DNA of 64,000 bases from positions 62,001 through 126,000 of the forward strand of contig NZ_AYZB01000003.1 of the NCBI RefSeq assembly GCF_001436415.1, in the 5' to 3' direction. Source of the DNA: Latilactobacillus graminis DSM 20719 (lineage in GTDB: Bacteria; Bacillota; Bacilli; Lactobacillales; Lactobacillaceae). Of the stretch, positions 17,781 to 27,364 are shown piece after piece. Position 1 is the stretch's first letter, and the number at the start of each line of letters is the position of its first letter. The position numbers were made by a program, and so were the translations under genes. The notes beneath the pieces are model-generated. The model was not told where the DNA came from and searched no databases. It worked only from the letters and a program-made list of their open reading frames with translations.

Positions 17781-19244
17781 TTATTGTTTTGCTAAGAATG
17801 CATCATATTGAGATTGTAATTCTTTTTGGACCTTGTCATAACCAGCAGTCTTTAATTCCTTATCCATTTTAGCAATGGTTGGTTCTGGATCAGCTGTCCC
17901 TGTATTTAAGATATCTAAATACTTACTCATGACATTTGATAAGTTGGTTACTTCGGTTTTAACTTTTGTTGTATCAGGGTTAAAACCCAGTGCAACTGAT
18001 TGTTTAGCGTCTTTGATATCTGCTTTACGTTTATCGATCATTGCATCTGTTACCGAATTTTGAGTATACAGATTATTGTTATTCCCCATCATCCAAGCCC
18101 CAATAAAGTAATTTGGTTTGTACTTATCAGTTAACTTAATCTTCCCTTTGGCTCTATCAGTAAAGTTCCATTGTTGACCTTCAAGACCCCAAGTAATGTT
18201 GTTTAGTAATGTTTTATCAGTATTCAATAAATTAAGCACTTTAACCGCCGCTTCTTTATGTTTAGATGTCTTTGAAACTGTCCATACAGCAACTTGTGCC
18301 TGCGTTGATGATTTAAGAGGTTCCGTAATTGGTTTTGAAATCATCTTCTTACCACCGGCATTATTGATTAAAGCTGTATCGCCATAATCATAAGGGCCTT
18401 GTGTTTCTTGACGGACGAACCATGTATTATCTTGTAAATTATATTGCGTACTTGAAGTTGCCGCATCTTGAGGGATGTAGCCCTTCTTATAGAAGCCGTG
18501 TAGTGTGTTTAAGATGCCTTTCATTTCTGCAGTATCATAAACATTGACCACTTTCTTATCCTCACCTTTTGCATCAATTGCAAATGGTAAGCCATTACCT
18601 AACGGAAAGTCCATATGTGCAGGCGAAGCTTTATACCCTTGGCCAATTGCGAAAGCTGCTACCCCTGGTTTTTCTTTATGCAATTGTTCAAGGGCCGGTT
18701 CCATGCTTTCATATGAGTTAACATCATCAATGTTAATATTATACTTGTCTATGAATGATTGGTTAAATGTTAAAACATTTTGTGCATAGATATTGGCATT
18801 AACTGGGAACCCGTAAATCTTATTATTAACAGTTAAGCCCTTCCAATAAGCAGGATCTACGCTATTATAAGCTTTTTTAGCATCTTTTTTAAGTAAGTCA
18901 GTTAAGTCAGCATAAGCCCCCTTAGCAGCATTTGATGGATAATTCTGGGCAAAAGCTAAATCATAATCATCTCCCGAAGTCACCATGACATTATATTTTT
19001 GTTCATAATCCCCCCAGCCAATAAAGGTCATCTTTAAATTGATGTCTTTATAAGTCTTATGAATTTCCTTATTCGCTTTGTTAATAATTGCAGTATAATT
19101 CTTCGGTTTATCACCGGGCATGTACATCGAAACAGTGGTCTTTTCATTATCTGCACTTTTTCCTGATTTACCACACGCGGCCAATACAGTTGCACTTAAG
19201 GCAACCATCCCAACCACCGTTAAATTTCTAACCCATTTTTTCAT
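17781..19244 (-). CDS. Extracellular solute-binding lipoprotein of a glycan ABC importer
   Basis: A 487-residue receptor with a lipoprotein signal peptide: a basic start (MKKWVRN), hydrophobic core and lipobox VLAAC, giving a lipid-anchored mature N-terminus at Cys24. Size and permease partners match the YtcQ/LipO/NgtS group of cluster CUT1 receptors. NgtS of Streptococcus pneumoniae binds N-glycan fragments, and the glycosidases downstream suggest a similar ligand here; that is inference. It is the last gene of the operon, after the two permeases. Confidence 0.87.
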   Translation of the reverse strand: MKKWVRNLTVVGMVALSATVLAACGKSGKSADNEKTTVSMYMPGDKPKNYTAIINKANKEIHKTYKDINLKMTFIGWGDYEQKYNVMVTSGDDYDLAFAQNYPSNAAKGAYADLTDLLKKDAKKAYNSVDPAYWKGLTVNNKIYGFPVNANIYAQNVLTFNQSFIDKYNINIDDVNSYESMEPALEQLHKEKPGVAAFAIGQGYKASPAHMDFPLGNGLPFAIDAKGEDKKVVNVYDTAEMKGILNTLHGFYKKGYIPQDAATSSTQYNLQDNTWFVRQETQGPYDYGDTALINNAGGKKMISKPITEPLKSSTQAQVAVWTVSKTSKHKEAAVKVLNLLNTDKTLLNNITWGLEGQQWNFTDRAKGKIKLTDKYKPNYFIGAWMMGNNNNLYTQNSVTDAMIDKRKADIKDAKQSVALGFNPDTTKVKTEVTNLSNVMSKYLDILNTGTADPEPTIAKMDKELKTAGYDKVQKELQSQYDAFLAKQ

Positions 19245-19291
19245 CTTGTAATTCCTCCTCTTAACATTTTAAGATTGCTAAAACACATTGC

Positions 19292-20218
19292 TTACCCTTT
19301 AACACCTCCAATTGTCATCCCTTTTACAAAATACTTCTGAAAGAATGGATACGTTAATGCAATTGGTAAGGTTGCGATAACAACCACGGCAAAGCGCATT
19401 CCTTCAGCAGGAATATTTTGCGTTAACATCGCAGAACCACCACTTGACATTTGTTGCGTCATCACTTGGATATTATTTTGAATCTTAACCAATAAATATT
19501 GCAACGGGATTAACTTATCATCTGTGATGTAAAGTAATGCATTCATCCAATCATTCCAATAGCCTAATGATGTAAATAAGCTAATTGTTGCAATCCCAGG
19601 AATCGCTAATGGAATCACAATACTTCTGAAAATTCGCATTTCAGAAGCGCCATCAATTCTCGCAGATTCGATAATCGCTTCTGGAATTGATGTTTTGAAG
19701 AACGAGCGCATGATCAAGACGTTATACACCCCAAAACTCATTGGTAAGATTAGCGCCCAAATATTATCTTTTAATCCCAGCATTTGAGTCACAACTAGGT
19801 AAGTTGGTACCATTCCGGGAACAAACAACATTGAAATTAATGCAAAGATTGTAAAAAACTTGGCATAGGCAAAATCTTTTCGTGAAATGGCGTAAGCATA
19901 AGTCGATGCGAATAAACTATTCATCATCGTCCCAACAATCGTAATGAAGACGGTTACCCCTAACGATGTAATGACTTGCTTACTCATCTTACCGAGGTAA
20001 ACATAACTCGTTGTCCCCCAATGTTTAGGCCAAAATTGGTACCCATACATTGTAATATCAGATTCTTTTGTTAACGACAAAATAATAATGAAGAAAAACG
20101 GAAGAATACAGCTAAGCGCAAAGATGGCTAGAAAAATATTGAAGAACAAGTTTGTTCCGCTACTAAATTTACGAATTTCAACTGCTGAAATATGTTTCTT
20201 TTTTCGCATCTCCGACAC
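19292..20218 (-). CDS. Carbohydrate ABC transporter permease (LplC/YtcP type)
   Basis: A 308-residue inner-membrane permease with six membrane segments and the CUT1 coupling motif EAIIESARIDGASEMRIFRSI. The ending PFFQKYFVKGMTIGGVKG is typical of the MalG-like partner. It lies three bases after the stop of the LplB-type permease and before the binding protein. Confidence 0.92.
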   Translation of the reverse strand: MSEMRKKKHISAVEIRKFSSGTNLFFNIFLAIFALSCILPFFFIIILSLTKESDITMYGYQFWPKHWGTTSYVYLGKMSKQVITSLGVTVFITIVGTMMNSLFASTYAYAISRKDFAYAKFFTIFALISMLFVPGMVPTYLVVTQMLGLKDNIWALILPMSFGVYNVLIMRSFFKTSIPEAIIESARIDGASEMRIFRSIVIPLAIPGIATISLFTSLGYWNDWMNALLYITDDKLIPLQYLLVKIQNNIQVMTQQMSSGGSAMLTQNIPAEGMRFAVVVIATLPIALTYPFFQKYFVKGMTIGGVKG

Positions 20219-20221
20219 CCC

Positions 20222-21193
20222 CTAAAATAATGCTGATTCTGGTTGCTTCCGCCGAACAACCCAGTTTGAAAGAATAATTAATAGCGCACCAACAACTGAT
20301 TGCAACAACCCAGCTGCAGTCGACATCCCAATATCATTTGAAGTGGTTAATGCGCGATAAATATACGTGTCAAATGTTTGAGTCACATTAATCAATGCGC
20401 CAGAGTTTCTGGGGATCAAGTAGAACAACCCAAAATCACTCCGGAAAATCCCACCGATGTTTAAGATTAACATCAATGTGGCAATTGGCATGATATGTGG
20501 TAAAGTAACATTCTTAATTTGTTGCCACTTGCTTGCACCATCGATCATTGCGGCATCATAATACGACGGATCAATCCCCATGGCTGTCGCAAAGTACAAA
20601 ATACTATTGTAACCAATTCCCTTCCAAACACCGAGAAAGACAATAATGAACGGCCATACCCATGGCGAATTATAAAAATCAATTGGACGACCACCAAAGG
20701 TTTGGATCATATGGTTGAGAATCCCTTTATCAGTGCTTAAGAATGCGTAAACAAAGTATGCTAGGATTGCCCAAGACAAAAAGTATGGGAAAAGCATTGC
20801 CGTTTGATACGTTTTCAAAAGCCGTTGGTTCCGTAATTGACTCATAACAACCCCAAAGAAAATCGCAAAAAAGAAATTCAATAAGAGGAAAGTCATGTTA
20901 TAACCAACTGTGTTTCTTAGCACAAGCCAAAAGTCGGCCGATTTGAAGAAGAACTTAAAGTTGTCAAATCCAACCCATGGACTATGCAAAATACTATAGA
21001 TAAAGCCTTGATCTGAATATTGAAAATTTTGAAATGCTACAACATTGGCTAATACTGGAATATAGAAGAAAACGATTAAGAATAATGTCCCCGGCGTCAC
21101 CAACATTAAAAAAGCACGATTATCCCATAATTGCTGTAAAAATGGTTTCTTTTTCTTAATTGAGCGAGACATTTGTTTAGATCCTTTAGTCAT
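20222..21193 (-). CDS. Carbohydrate ABC transporter permease (LplB type)
   Basis: A 323-residue MalF-like permease with six membrane segments and the coupling motif YDAAMIDGASKWQQIKNVTLP. The operon has no ATPase gene of its own, as is usual for this family; the MsmX-like ATPase at 30.6-31.7 kb probably energises it. The start has a purine-rich site (AGGAGG) upstream. The frame allows a second Met eight codons in (MSRSIKKKK). Confidence 0.92.
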   Translation of the reverse strand: MTKGSKQMSRSIKKKKPFLQQLWDNRAFLMLVTPGTLFLIVFFYIPVLANVVAFQNFQYSDQGFIYSILHSPWVGFDNFKFFFKSADFWLVLRNTVGYNMTFLLLNFFFAIFFGVVMSQLRNQRLLKTYQTAMLFPYFLSWAILAYFVYAFLSTDKGILNHMIQTFGGRPIDFYNSPWVWPFIIVFLGVWKGIGYNSILYFATAMGIDPSYYDAAMIDGASKWQQIKNVTLPHIMPIATLMLILNIGGIFRSDFGLFYLIPRNSGALINVTQTFDTYIYRALTTSNDIGMSTAAGLLQSVVGALLIILSNWVVRRKQPESALF

Positions 21194-21224
21194 CGTTTCT
21201 TCCTCCTTTCTGATTCAAATTAAT

Positions 21225-21238
21225 TGTAACCGCTTTCT
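21225..21238. promoter_or_regulatory. cre site before the glycan importer operon
   Basis: TGTAACCGCTTTCT matches 13 of 14 cre positions, upstream of the permease start. It points to glucose repression of the importer. Confidence 0.6.
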
Positions 21239-21306
21239 AAAACAATAACAATCTACATATTCAATACCTTTATATACAAATTTAAGATTTTATCGATATC
21301 ACGACT

Positions 21307-23157
21307 CTAAAAAGAGATATCACCCGCACTGACAATTTCTTGATACAGACCATGACCAACCAATCCGTTACTTTTTTTATCCATTGGTAATAACGGTTCC
21401 CTAAGTTCTAACAAGGCATCTCGCCCAGCTTGCCATTCAGAGATTCGCCAAATCACCGTATCAGCTCGCATTAATTGACCACCTAGGCGAATATCCATTA
21501 TTTCATAGCCATTGCCACGGCGTTGCTGGTGCCATACTTGCCGTGCTAATGACGCTAAGCGTGTTAGCGATTGTTTAAATTGGCGAATTGCTTTAATCGC
21601 TGATTCCCCCAATTCAAAACCTGCGTCAACTGCCCTTAACTGACTGATTGCTTGCAATGCCAATACTTTATCAATCAATGTTCGTGCCAACTGTTGATAG
21701 TAAACTCCCGTCAGTCGATTAGCTGCAGATAAACTAGTTTGCCCTAATTGTTGCGCCAACTGTTGCCATTGTTGTTCCATATTGATTTGTGCAAAATTAG
21801 CTGCGTACCGTTGCAATAGCAGATCTTCGTAAAGCACTAACTTGCTGACATTATCAGCATCCGTATTAGCACCTTCTGTAAAGTTGTCGAACCGATCTAA
21901 CGCCTTGTAAAAGGTTGGCTTCTCACCTTGCGTAAGTTCAAAATCGCGATCAATAATCGCTGGTGTCACCTGATCATGATACTGGTAAGCCGCAAAAGCC
22001 TGTAATCCATACCACCCAGTACTAATTGGTACTTCCGAGCCATCATCAAACCACATCGTAGCAATCACTTGTTTAACTTGTGCTTTTTTAGCAGCGTTTA
22101 AACCTGCTTTAACTGTCGCTAACATTTTACTTTGATCTGGTGCTAAGGCACTCCAAGTCCAGATGCCACCAGCAAATACAACATCATCACTCAACTCAAA
22201 ATGTTGCGCTAACCGACTTGTATAGGTCGCTTCATCTTCATGGTAATAGTCCCAGTAGACCTGCCCCACCTTAGGTAAACTCGCTTTGAATTCTGATGTA
22301 AAATGCACATCAGGATCGTACATTTCATGTTTTGGTGATGCGAAAGTGAACCAAAGATCACTCCACATATAGGGTTCTAAGCCCATTGATTCGGTTACTT
22401 CTACGACCATCTTAAGTTGTGACAAAATCAGCGTTTCTTGATCTGTAAAACCATTTTGGTCCAAATAAGCCCCACGGCCCAATTGGTACGCTTCATCCAT
22501 CCCAATATGAATCCGATTCGTTATAAATGGTTCTGTCGCAGCACGCACCACATGTTCAATAAACGTCCGCGTTTCAGAGGCCCCCACTAATAGTGTATCT
22601 GCAGTATCCCGAACGGCGTGATGTGCATCCCATTTCAAAGCATTGTGCATATGCGCCAAGGTTTGAATAGCTGGCACCACAGTTACTCCGAAGCGTTCCC
22701 CATATAATGCGACTTCGTGTAGTTCTTGTTGTGAATACCGACCGCGTCCACGACCAAAATAAGGCTCTTCTGGCACTTCAAATAAATCTTCCAAGTATAA
22801 CCAGAGTTCTGTATAGCCCATACTAGCAATCTTATGAATATATTGTTTTAGCATCACCACAGTTGCGACTCCATTACGAGCAACATCTAACATCGCGATT
22901 AATTGCTCAAAATTGGTGCCTTGTTTGACTTCAAAATCCTGACCACCTGTCACAAGCCCATTATAAAGTGCAACAGCATGCATCAAATCCGCGGTCGTAC
23001 CGTATGTAATGGTGCCTTTACCACCTTGCCGTGTCACTTCAATTCCAGCTACTCCCTGTGTACATGCCACTAGCACGGGTTGAGCCATCGCATCTGCATC
23101 TAAAAAGCTATTTGCAGCCAATAGTTGGGTAGTTGTTAAGCCTTCAAGTTTAACCAT
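21307..23157 (-). CDS. Glycoside hydrolase family 20 (beta-N-acetylhexosaminidase-like)
   Basis: A 616-residue cytoplasmic enzyme without signal peptide. The TIM-barrel domain carries the family 20 catalytic Asp-Glu pair in RIHIGMDEAYQLGRG, with VVPAIQTLAHMHNALKW and MWSDLWF nearby. It probably removes terminal beta-linked GlcNAc or GalNAc, as in complex N-glycans. The C-terminal 200 residues are helical and Gln-rich. It follows the importer operon across a cre-bearing gap and fits intracellular trimming of imported glycans. Confidence 0.88.
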   Translation of the reverse strand: MVKLEGLTTTQLLAANSFLDADAMAQPVLVACTQGVAGIEVTRQGGKGTITYGTTADLMHAVALYNGLVTGGQDFEVKQGTNFEQLIAMLDVARNGVATVVMLKQYIHKIASMGYTELWLYLEDLFEVPEEPYFGRGRGRYSQQELHEVALYGERFGVTVVPAIQTLAHMHNALKWDAHHAVRDTADTLLVGASETRTFIEHVVRAATEPFITNRIHIGMDEAYQLGRGAYLDQNGFTDQETLILSQLKMVVEVTESMGLEPYMWSDLWFTFASPKHEMYDPDVHFTSEFKASLPKVGQVYWDYYHEDEATYTSRLAQHFELSDDVVFAGGIWTWSALAPDQSKMLATVKAGLNAAKKAQVKQVIATMWFDDGSEVPISTGWYGLQAFAAYQYHDQVTPAIIDRDFELTQGEKPTFYKALDRFDNFTEGANTDADNVSKLVLYEDLLLQRYAANFAQINMEQQWQQLAQQLGQTSLSAANRLTGVYYQQLARTLIDKVLALQAISQLRAVDAGFELGESAIKAIRQFKQSLTRLASLARQVWHQQRRGNGYEIMDIRLGGQLMRADTVIWRISEWQAGRDALLELREPLLPMDKKSNGLVGHGLYQEIVSAGDISF

Positions 23158-23187
23158 TGATTGTCCTCCTCAATCATTATAGCTATA

Positions 23188-23201
23188 TGATAGCGCTTAC
23201 T
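23188..23201. promoter_or_regulatory. cre-like site before the GH20 gene
   Basis: TGATAGCGCTTACT matches 12 of 14 cre positions, about 30 bases upstream of the GH20 start. Confidence 0.45.
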
Positions 23202-23258
23202 CAATCTTGTTAATATCACTAAACCATAGTAATTTGTCTATAAATTATAGGTCACACA

Positions 23259-23297
23259 AAAGGGATTGGAACAATCTATCGTTTGCCCCAATCCCTG
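23259..23297 (-). terminator. Terminator after the GH31 gene
   Basis: GGGATTGG and CCAATCCC pair across about 20 bases; on the minus strand the stem is followed by TTTTGTGT. It lies ten bases beyond the GH31 stop. Confidence 0.6.
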
Positions 23298-23306
23298 ATA
23301 AAACAT

Positions 23307-25547
23307 CTATGCTTGAGCGACTAAACTACTAAAAAAATCTGTTAGTGCTGGATTATTTTTTGTATTGATAAAGTTAATTATTTTGACTGGATCATTTGCA
23401 TTGGCACGAATAAAATCATAAATCTGTCGTTTTAATTCATATGCAATTTGCATTGCTTGTAAAGCTTGATATGACTGTTCCGCCAACGTTGGTGCCTTAA
23501 ACTGTTGTTCGATTATTACACCATGCGCTGTCTGATTATTGACCTTAAGTTTATCACAATCCAGTAACGCCAATGTATACGAACGCCCAACTGGCACAAT
23601 CTGCTCTGGATCATCTACGGAAATTGTCAACTGTCCATCTGCAGTTAATTGGAAAGTGGTCTTGGCAATTTTTGTCCCTTGATGTTCATACAAGCTGTAT
23701 TCATTTGTATAACAACCGAAAATCTGAATTGTGATAACTTCTGGTAGTTGTTCCAAATCTTGTTGTACCGTACTCGTCATTGGCACAATTCCCCCTTGTT
23801 TCACTAATACAGGATATTGCGTGATTGGTCGATACAAATTAATTTGTTGTTCGCCGATATACTTTTGATGGGTAAAGAAATCATACCAAGTGCCCTCAGG
23901 AATCCAAGTGGTGGCTTTTGCTTGTTGTAATTGTTGGTCTTGCGGTTCCACAATCGCTGATACCAATAACTGACTACCAAAGAAATATTCATCGCGATAA
24001 TAGTAATAAGTTTCCATATCAGGATAGTGATAATAGATTGGTTGGACAAGTGGCGTTCCCCATAGGTGTGTTTTGATATTCTCACTATCTAAGTAAGGAA
24101 TCAATTGATGACGTAACCGTAAAAAATCACCCATCACTTGGCGGTTTTCAATTGGATACCGCCACGGTTCCTTACCCGAAAAAGGATTGTCTGAGCTATG
24201 CAAGCGATTGATTGGACTAAACACACCATACTGCAACCACCGTGTTTGTAATTCTGGATCATACTCACCAATCATATGCCCACCGATATCGTGACTCCAC
24301 CAAGAATAACCGATATTGCTGGCAGTTGCTGTGAAATACGGTTGGAACTTGAGTGATGCCCAACTAATCCAAGTATCACCTGAAAAGCCTAGCGGGTAAC
24401 GATGACTACCGGGACCGGCATAGCGTGAAAGAATCAATCCACTCCCATTGTTACGGCGCTGATTATCCAAATAATGATAATGATTAAGCGCTTTTAAAAT
24501 ATCAAAATCGGTAGTATCAAAATACCGATCCTGTTGCCAGTCGATCCACCAGAAATCAATGCCCTCATTTTCAAGCGGATGATGGACATCCTCAAAATAG
24601 CTTCGTCTAAATTGTGGATCCTTAATATTGAAAACAGCCGGCTCTTTTCCAGTTATATCTAGCCCCAATCGTTTAGCTACTTGCGGATAAGCTGCTTCAA
24701 AAGAACGAATCCCGGCTGCCGGATGGATGTTGAGCGTTACTTTCAACCCCTTCTGGTGGAGCCAATTTAACAGACGCTCGTGCTGCGGAAATAAAACCGG
24801 TTGCCAAGTATAACCAGTCCAACCACTCCCCTCGTTAGCTGGGATATCTGTTAAATGCCAATCCATATCAATCACAGCAACCGAAAATGGCAAGCGCTCT
24901 TGTTCGAACCGTTCAAAGAGTGCTTGGTATTCATCTTGCGTGTAAGCATAATACCGACTCCACCAATTACCTAATGCATACCGCGGTAAAATCGGTGACG
25001 GTCCCGAAAGTTTAAAGTAATCCTGCACCGCTAATTGATATTGCCGGCCATACGCAAAGTAATAAAGATCAACCTGATCACAGTTTTCTGGTCCTAATTC
25101 TTGATTATCGAATAAAATATTAGTCGTTGTATCATCAATTAAAGCATAGCCATGCCGCGAAATAATCCCTTTTTCCAAATCAATTTCGCCATCCGCCTCA
25201 TCTAATGTCCGCGCGGTCCCAAATAAGTTCCCGCCAACTGGTTCCTGACCAAATAACCACCGACTAAAATACGGCTCATAGCCATACTTCGCGTCAATCC
25301 ACAACGTTGTCGCTGAAAATTCTCCACCATCGTAATACAAATGAAAGCCCACTGTTTCAATCTCAATCAAATGCGCTTGCCGGTTATGATAAACTTCCAC
25401 TGTTGTTGGTGTTGTAAAATTCCGATTCTGTGCAAAATAAGTAAAGTGTTCTTCAAATTGACCTTCATTAGACCATTCAATTCTAATTAAATAGTCGGTA
25501 ATCACACTAAAGCGATAATTAGGTCCTGTAATTATTTTAGCTGGCAC
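23307..25547 (-). CDS. Glycoside hydrolase family 31 (alpha-glucosidase/alpha-xylosidase-like)
   Basis: A 746-residue cytoplasmic enzyme of family 31. The catalytic nucleophile region is GIDFWWIDWQQDRY, with PFSVAVIDMDWHLTD upstream and the acid/base region RYPLGFSGDTWISWASLKFQ. SWWSHDIGGHM and RWLQYGVFSPINRLHSS are further family hallmarks. No signal peptide is visible. It shares the locus with mannosidases, so alpha-glucose caps on N-glycans or another alpha-glucan are possible substrates; specificity cannot be read from sequence. Confidence 0.9.
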   Translation of the reverse strand: MPAKIITGPNYRFSVITDYLIRIEWSNEGQFEEHFTYFAQNRNFTTPTTVEVYHNRQAHLIEIETVGFHLYYDGGEFSATTLWIDAKYGYEPYFSRWLFGQEPVGGNLFGTARTLDEADGEIDLEKGIISRHGYALIDDTTTNILFDNQELGPENCDQVDLYYFAYGRQYQLAVQDYFKLSGPSPILPRYALGNWWSRYYAYTQDEYQALFERFEQERLPFSVAVIDMDWHLTDIPANEGSGWTGYTWQPVLFPQHERLLNWLHQKGLKVTLNIHPAAGIRSFEAAYPQVAKRLGLDITGKEPAVFNIKDPQFRRSYFEDVHHPLENEGIDFWWIDWQQDRYFDTTDFDILKALNHYHYLDNQRRNNGSGLILSRYAGPGSHRYPLGFSGDTWISWASLKFQPYFTATASNIGYSWWSHDIGGHMIGEYDPELQTRWLQYGVFSPINRLHSSDNPFSGKEPWRYPIENRQVMGDFLRLRHQLIPYLDSENIKTHLWGTPLVQPIYYHYPDMETYYYYRDEYFFGSQLLVSAIVEPQDQQLQQAKATTWIPEGTWYDFFTHQKYIGEQQINLYRPITQYPVLVKQGGIVPMTSTVQQDLEQLPEVITIQIFGCYTNEYSLYEHQGTKIAKTTFQLTADGQLTISVDDPEQIVPVGRSYTLALLDCDKLKVNNQTAHGVIIEQQFKAPTLAEQSYQALQAMQIAYELKRQIYDFIRANANDPVKIINFINTKNNPALTDFFSSLVAQA

Positions 25548-25576
25548 GTCTTTAATCCTCCATTTACTAATGATGC

Positions 25577-27364
25577 CTAATTATTTAGTTTAAGCATGTC
25601 GTATTGTGATTGATATAAGCGATAATATTGTCCATGTTGAGCAATCAAGTCGGCATGATTTCCGCGTTCCACGATTTGACCACCCTCAATATAAAAAATT
25701 TGATCACTATTTTTAATCGTTGATAGTCGATGCGCCACAATAAATGACGTTCGCCCTTTCAATAATGCATGTAAGCCTGATTGAATTAACGCTTCGGTCT
25801 TCGTATCAACACTTGACGTAGCTTCATCTAAAATTAGAATCCGTGGATCTGCCAACAACACCCTTGCAAAGGCAATTAGCTGGCGTTGTCCTGAGGATAA
25901 TGTACTTCCGCGTTCTTCCACTTTAGTTTGATAACCATCTTTTAAATCCTTAATAAAATGGTCTGCATGGACAATTTTAGCAGCTGCCATAACTTCTTCA
26001 TCCGTTGCATCAAGCTTCCCGTAACGAATATTCTCCATAATTGTACCCGTAAAAATAAATAAATCTTGCAACATCACGCCAACTTGCTTGCGCAGAGAAG
26101 CCAGTGTCACTTTTCGGACGTCGTGCCCATCAATTAAAACGGCACCCTCACTGACATCATAAAATCGACTTAATAAATTAATAATCGTGGTCTTCCCAGC
26201 ACCCGTTGGTCCTACTAGTGCAATTGATTGGCCTTGATTAACTTCAAAGTGAACATCATTTAATACGTTCTTTCCTGGTTCGTAACGGAAATTAACGTGG
26301 TCGAAAACAACTTGACCACTAATCTGTGGTAAATCATATGCGCTTGGCGTATCCATAATTTCAATCGGTTCATCTAGCGTTTCAAAAATCCGTTCTAAAT
26401 AAGCTGTCGCTGTAATCAGTGAATTATAGAAGTTCCCAATATTAATAATAGGATTCCAGAAATTATTGATATAACCAATAAACGCAATTAAGGTCCCGGT
26501 GCTGACTTGCACACCAATTTGTCGAATACCAACAAAGTAGATTAAACACATGGTAATCACCGAAATATTCTGAACCCCAGGCCATAGCAGTAACTGAATT
26601 TTTACGGCATGCATCCAAGTCTGCTTATTATCTTTATTGATTGCATCGAAAATTCGAAAATTCTCATCCTCACGTGCAAAAGATTGCGTCACCTTCACAC
26701 CAGCAATACTTTCATGAATGTAGGCATTTAAATTAGATTGTTTGTTACTAAGAACTTGGTAGGCTTTTCGCTGACGATTTTGAACCACCATCACCATCAA
26801 CGCCAGCAATGGAATCAAGGCCAAGCTATACCAAGTTAACCGTGTGTTAATCGTAAACATGAAAATTAGCGTAATCACGACGTTAAAAACATCCGATATT
26901 AAATTAACTAACCCATTACTCAATAAATCACTTAATGTATTGATGTAATTGACAACTCGAATTAATATCTTGCCATGTGGTCGATTATCAAAATAGGCAA
27001 ATGATAGCTTTTGTAAATGTTGAAAAATATCTAGTCGCATATCTTTCAATACATCCTGACCTAATTCAGTGATGTGATAAATTCGATAACGCAAACACCA
27101 ACCGATTAGGATCAGTGATCCTGTATATAAAACACCAATCCACAGTAACTGCTGAACATCCTGCGCTGGAATGACATTATCAATTACAATTTTAGTAAAA
27201 TATGGACCTAACATACCAGCCACATTCGCAATAATAATTACGATAAGAATTCGATAGATTGGTTTACGATACGGTTTAACGTACTGCGCTAATCGGGCAT
27301 AATCGTGCCAACTAAACTGTTGAACTAGTGTTTCATCAACGTCTGATCTATTTCGCTGTCCCAA
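25577..27364 (-). CDS. ABC exporter half-transporter, catalytically complete subunit
   Basis: A 595-residue type IV exporter half: six membrane segments (about 35-320) then an ATPase domain. Walker A is GPTGAGKTTIINLL, the signature reads LSSGQRQLIAFARVL, and Walker B ILILDEATSSVDT keeps the catalytic Glu. It overlaps the upstream partner gene by 17 bases, so the two form a heterodimer of the BmrCD/LmrCD multidrug class. Substrate is unknown; it may be incidental to the glycan genes or export a by-product. Confidence 0.9.
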   Translation of the reverse strand: MGQRNRSDVDETLVQQFSWHDYARLAQYVKPYRKPIYRILIVIIIANVAGMLGPYFTKIVIDNVIPAQDVQQLLWIGVLYTGSLILIGWCLRYRIYHITELGQDVLKDMRLDIFQHLQKLSFAYFDNRPHGKILIRVVNYINTLSDLLSNGLVNLISDVFNVVITLIFMFTINTRLTWYSLALIPLLALMVMVVQNRQRKAYQVLSNKQSNLNAYIHESIAGVKVTQSFAREDENFRIFDAINKDNKQTWMHAVKIQLLLWPGVQNISVITMCLIYFVGIRQIGVQVSTGTLIAFIGYINNFWNPIINIGNFYNSLITATAYLERIFETLDEPIEIMDTPSAYDLPQISGQVVFDHVNFRYEPGKNVLNDVHFEVNQGQSIALVGPTGAGKTTIINLLSRFYDVSEGAVLIDGHDVRKVTLASLRKQVGVMLQDLFIFTGTIMENIRYGKLDATDEEVMAAAKIVHADHFIKDLKDGYQTKVEERGSTLSSGQRQLIAFARVLLADPRILILDEATSSVDTKTEALIQSGLHALLKGRTSFIVAHRLSTIKNSDQIFYIEGGQIVERGNHADLIAQHGQYYRLYQSQYDMLKLNN

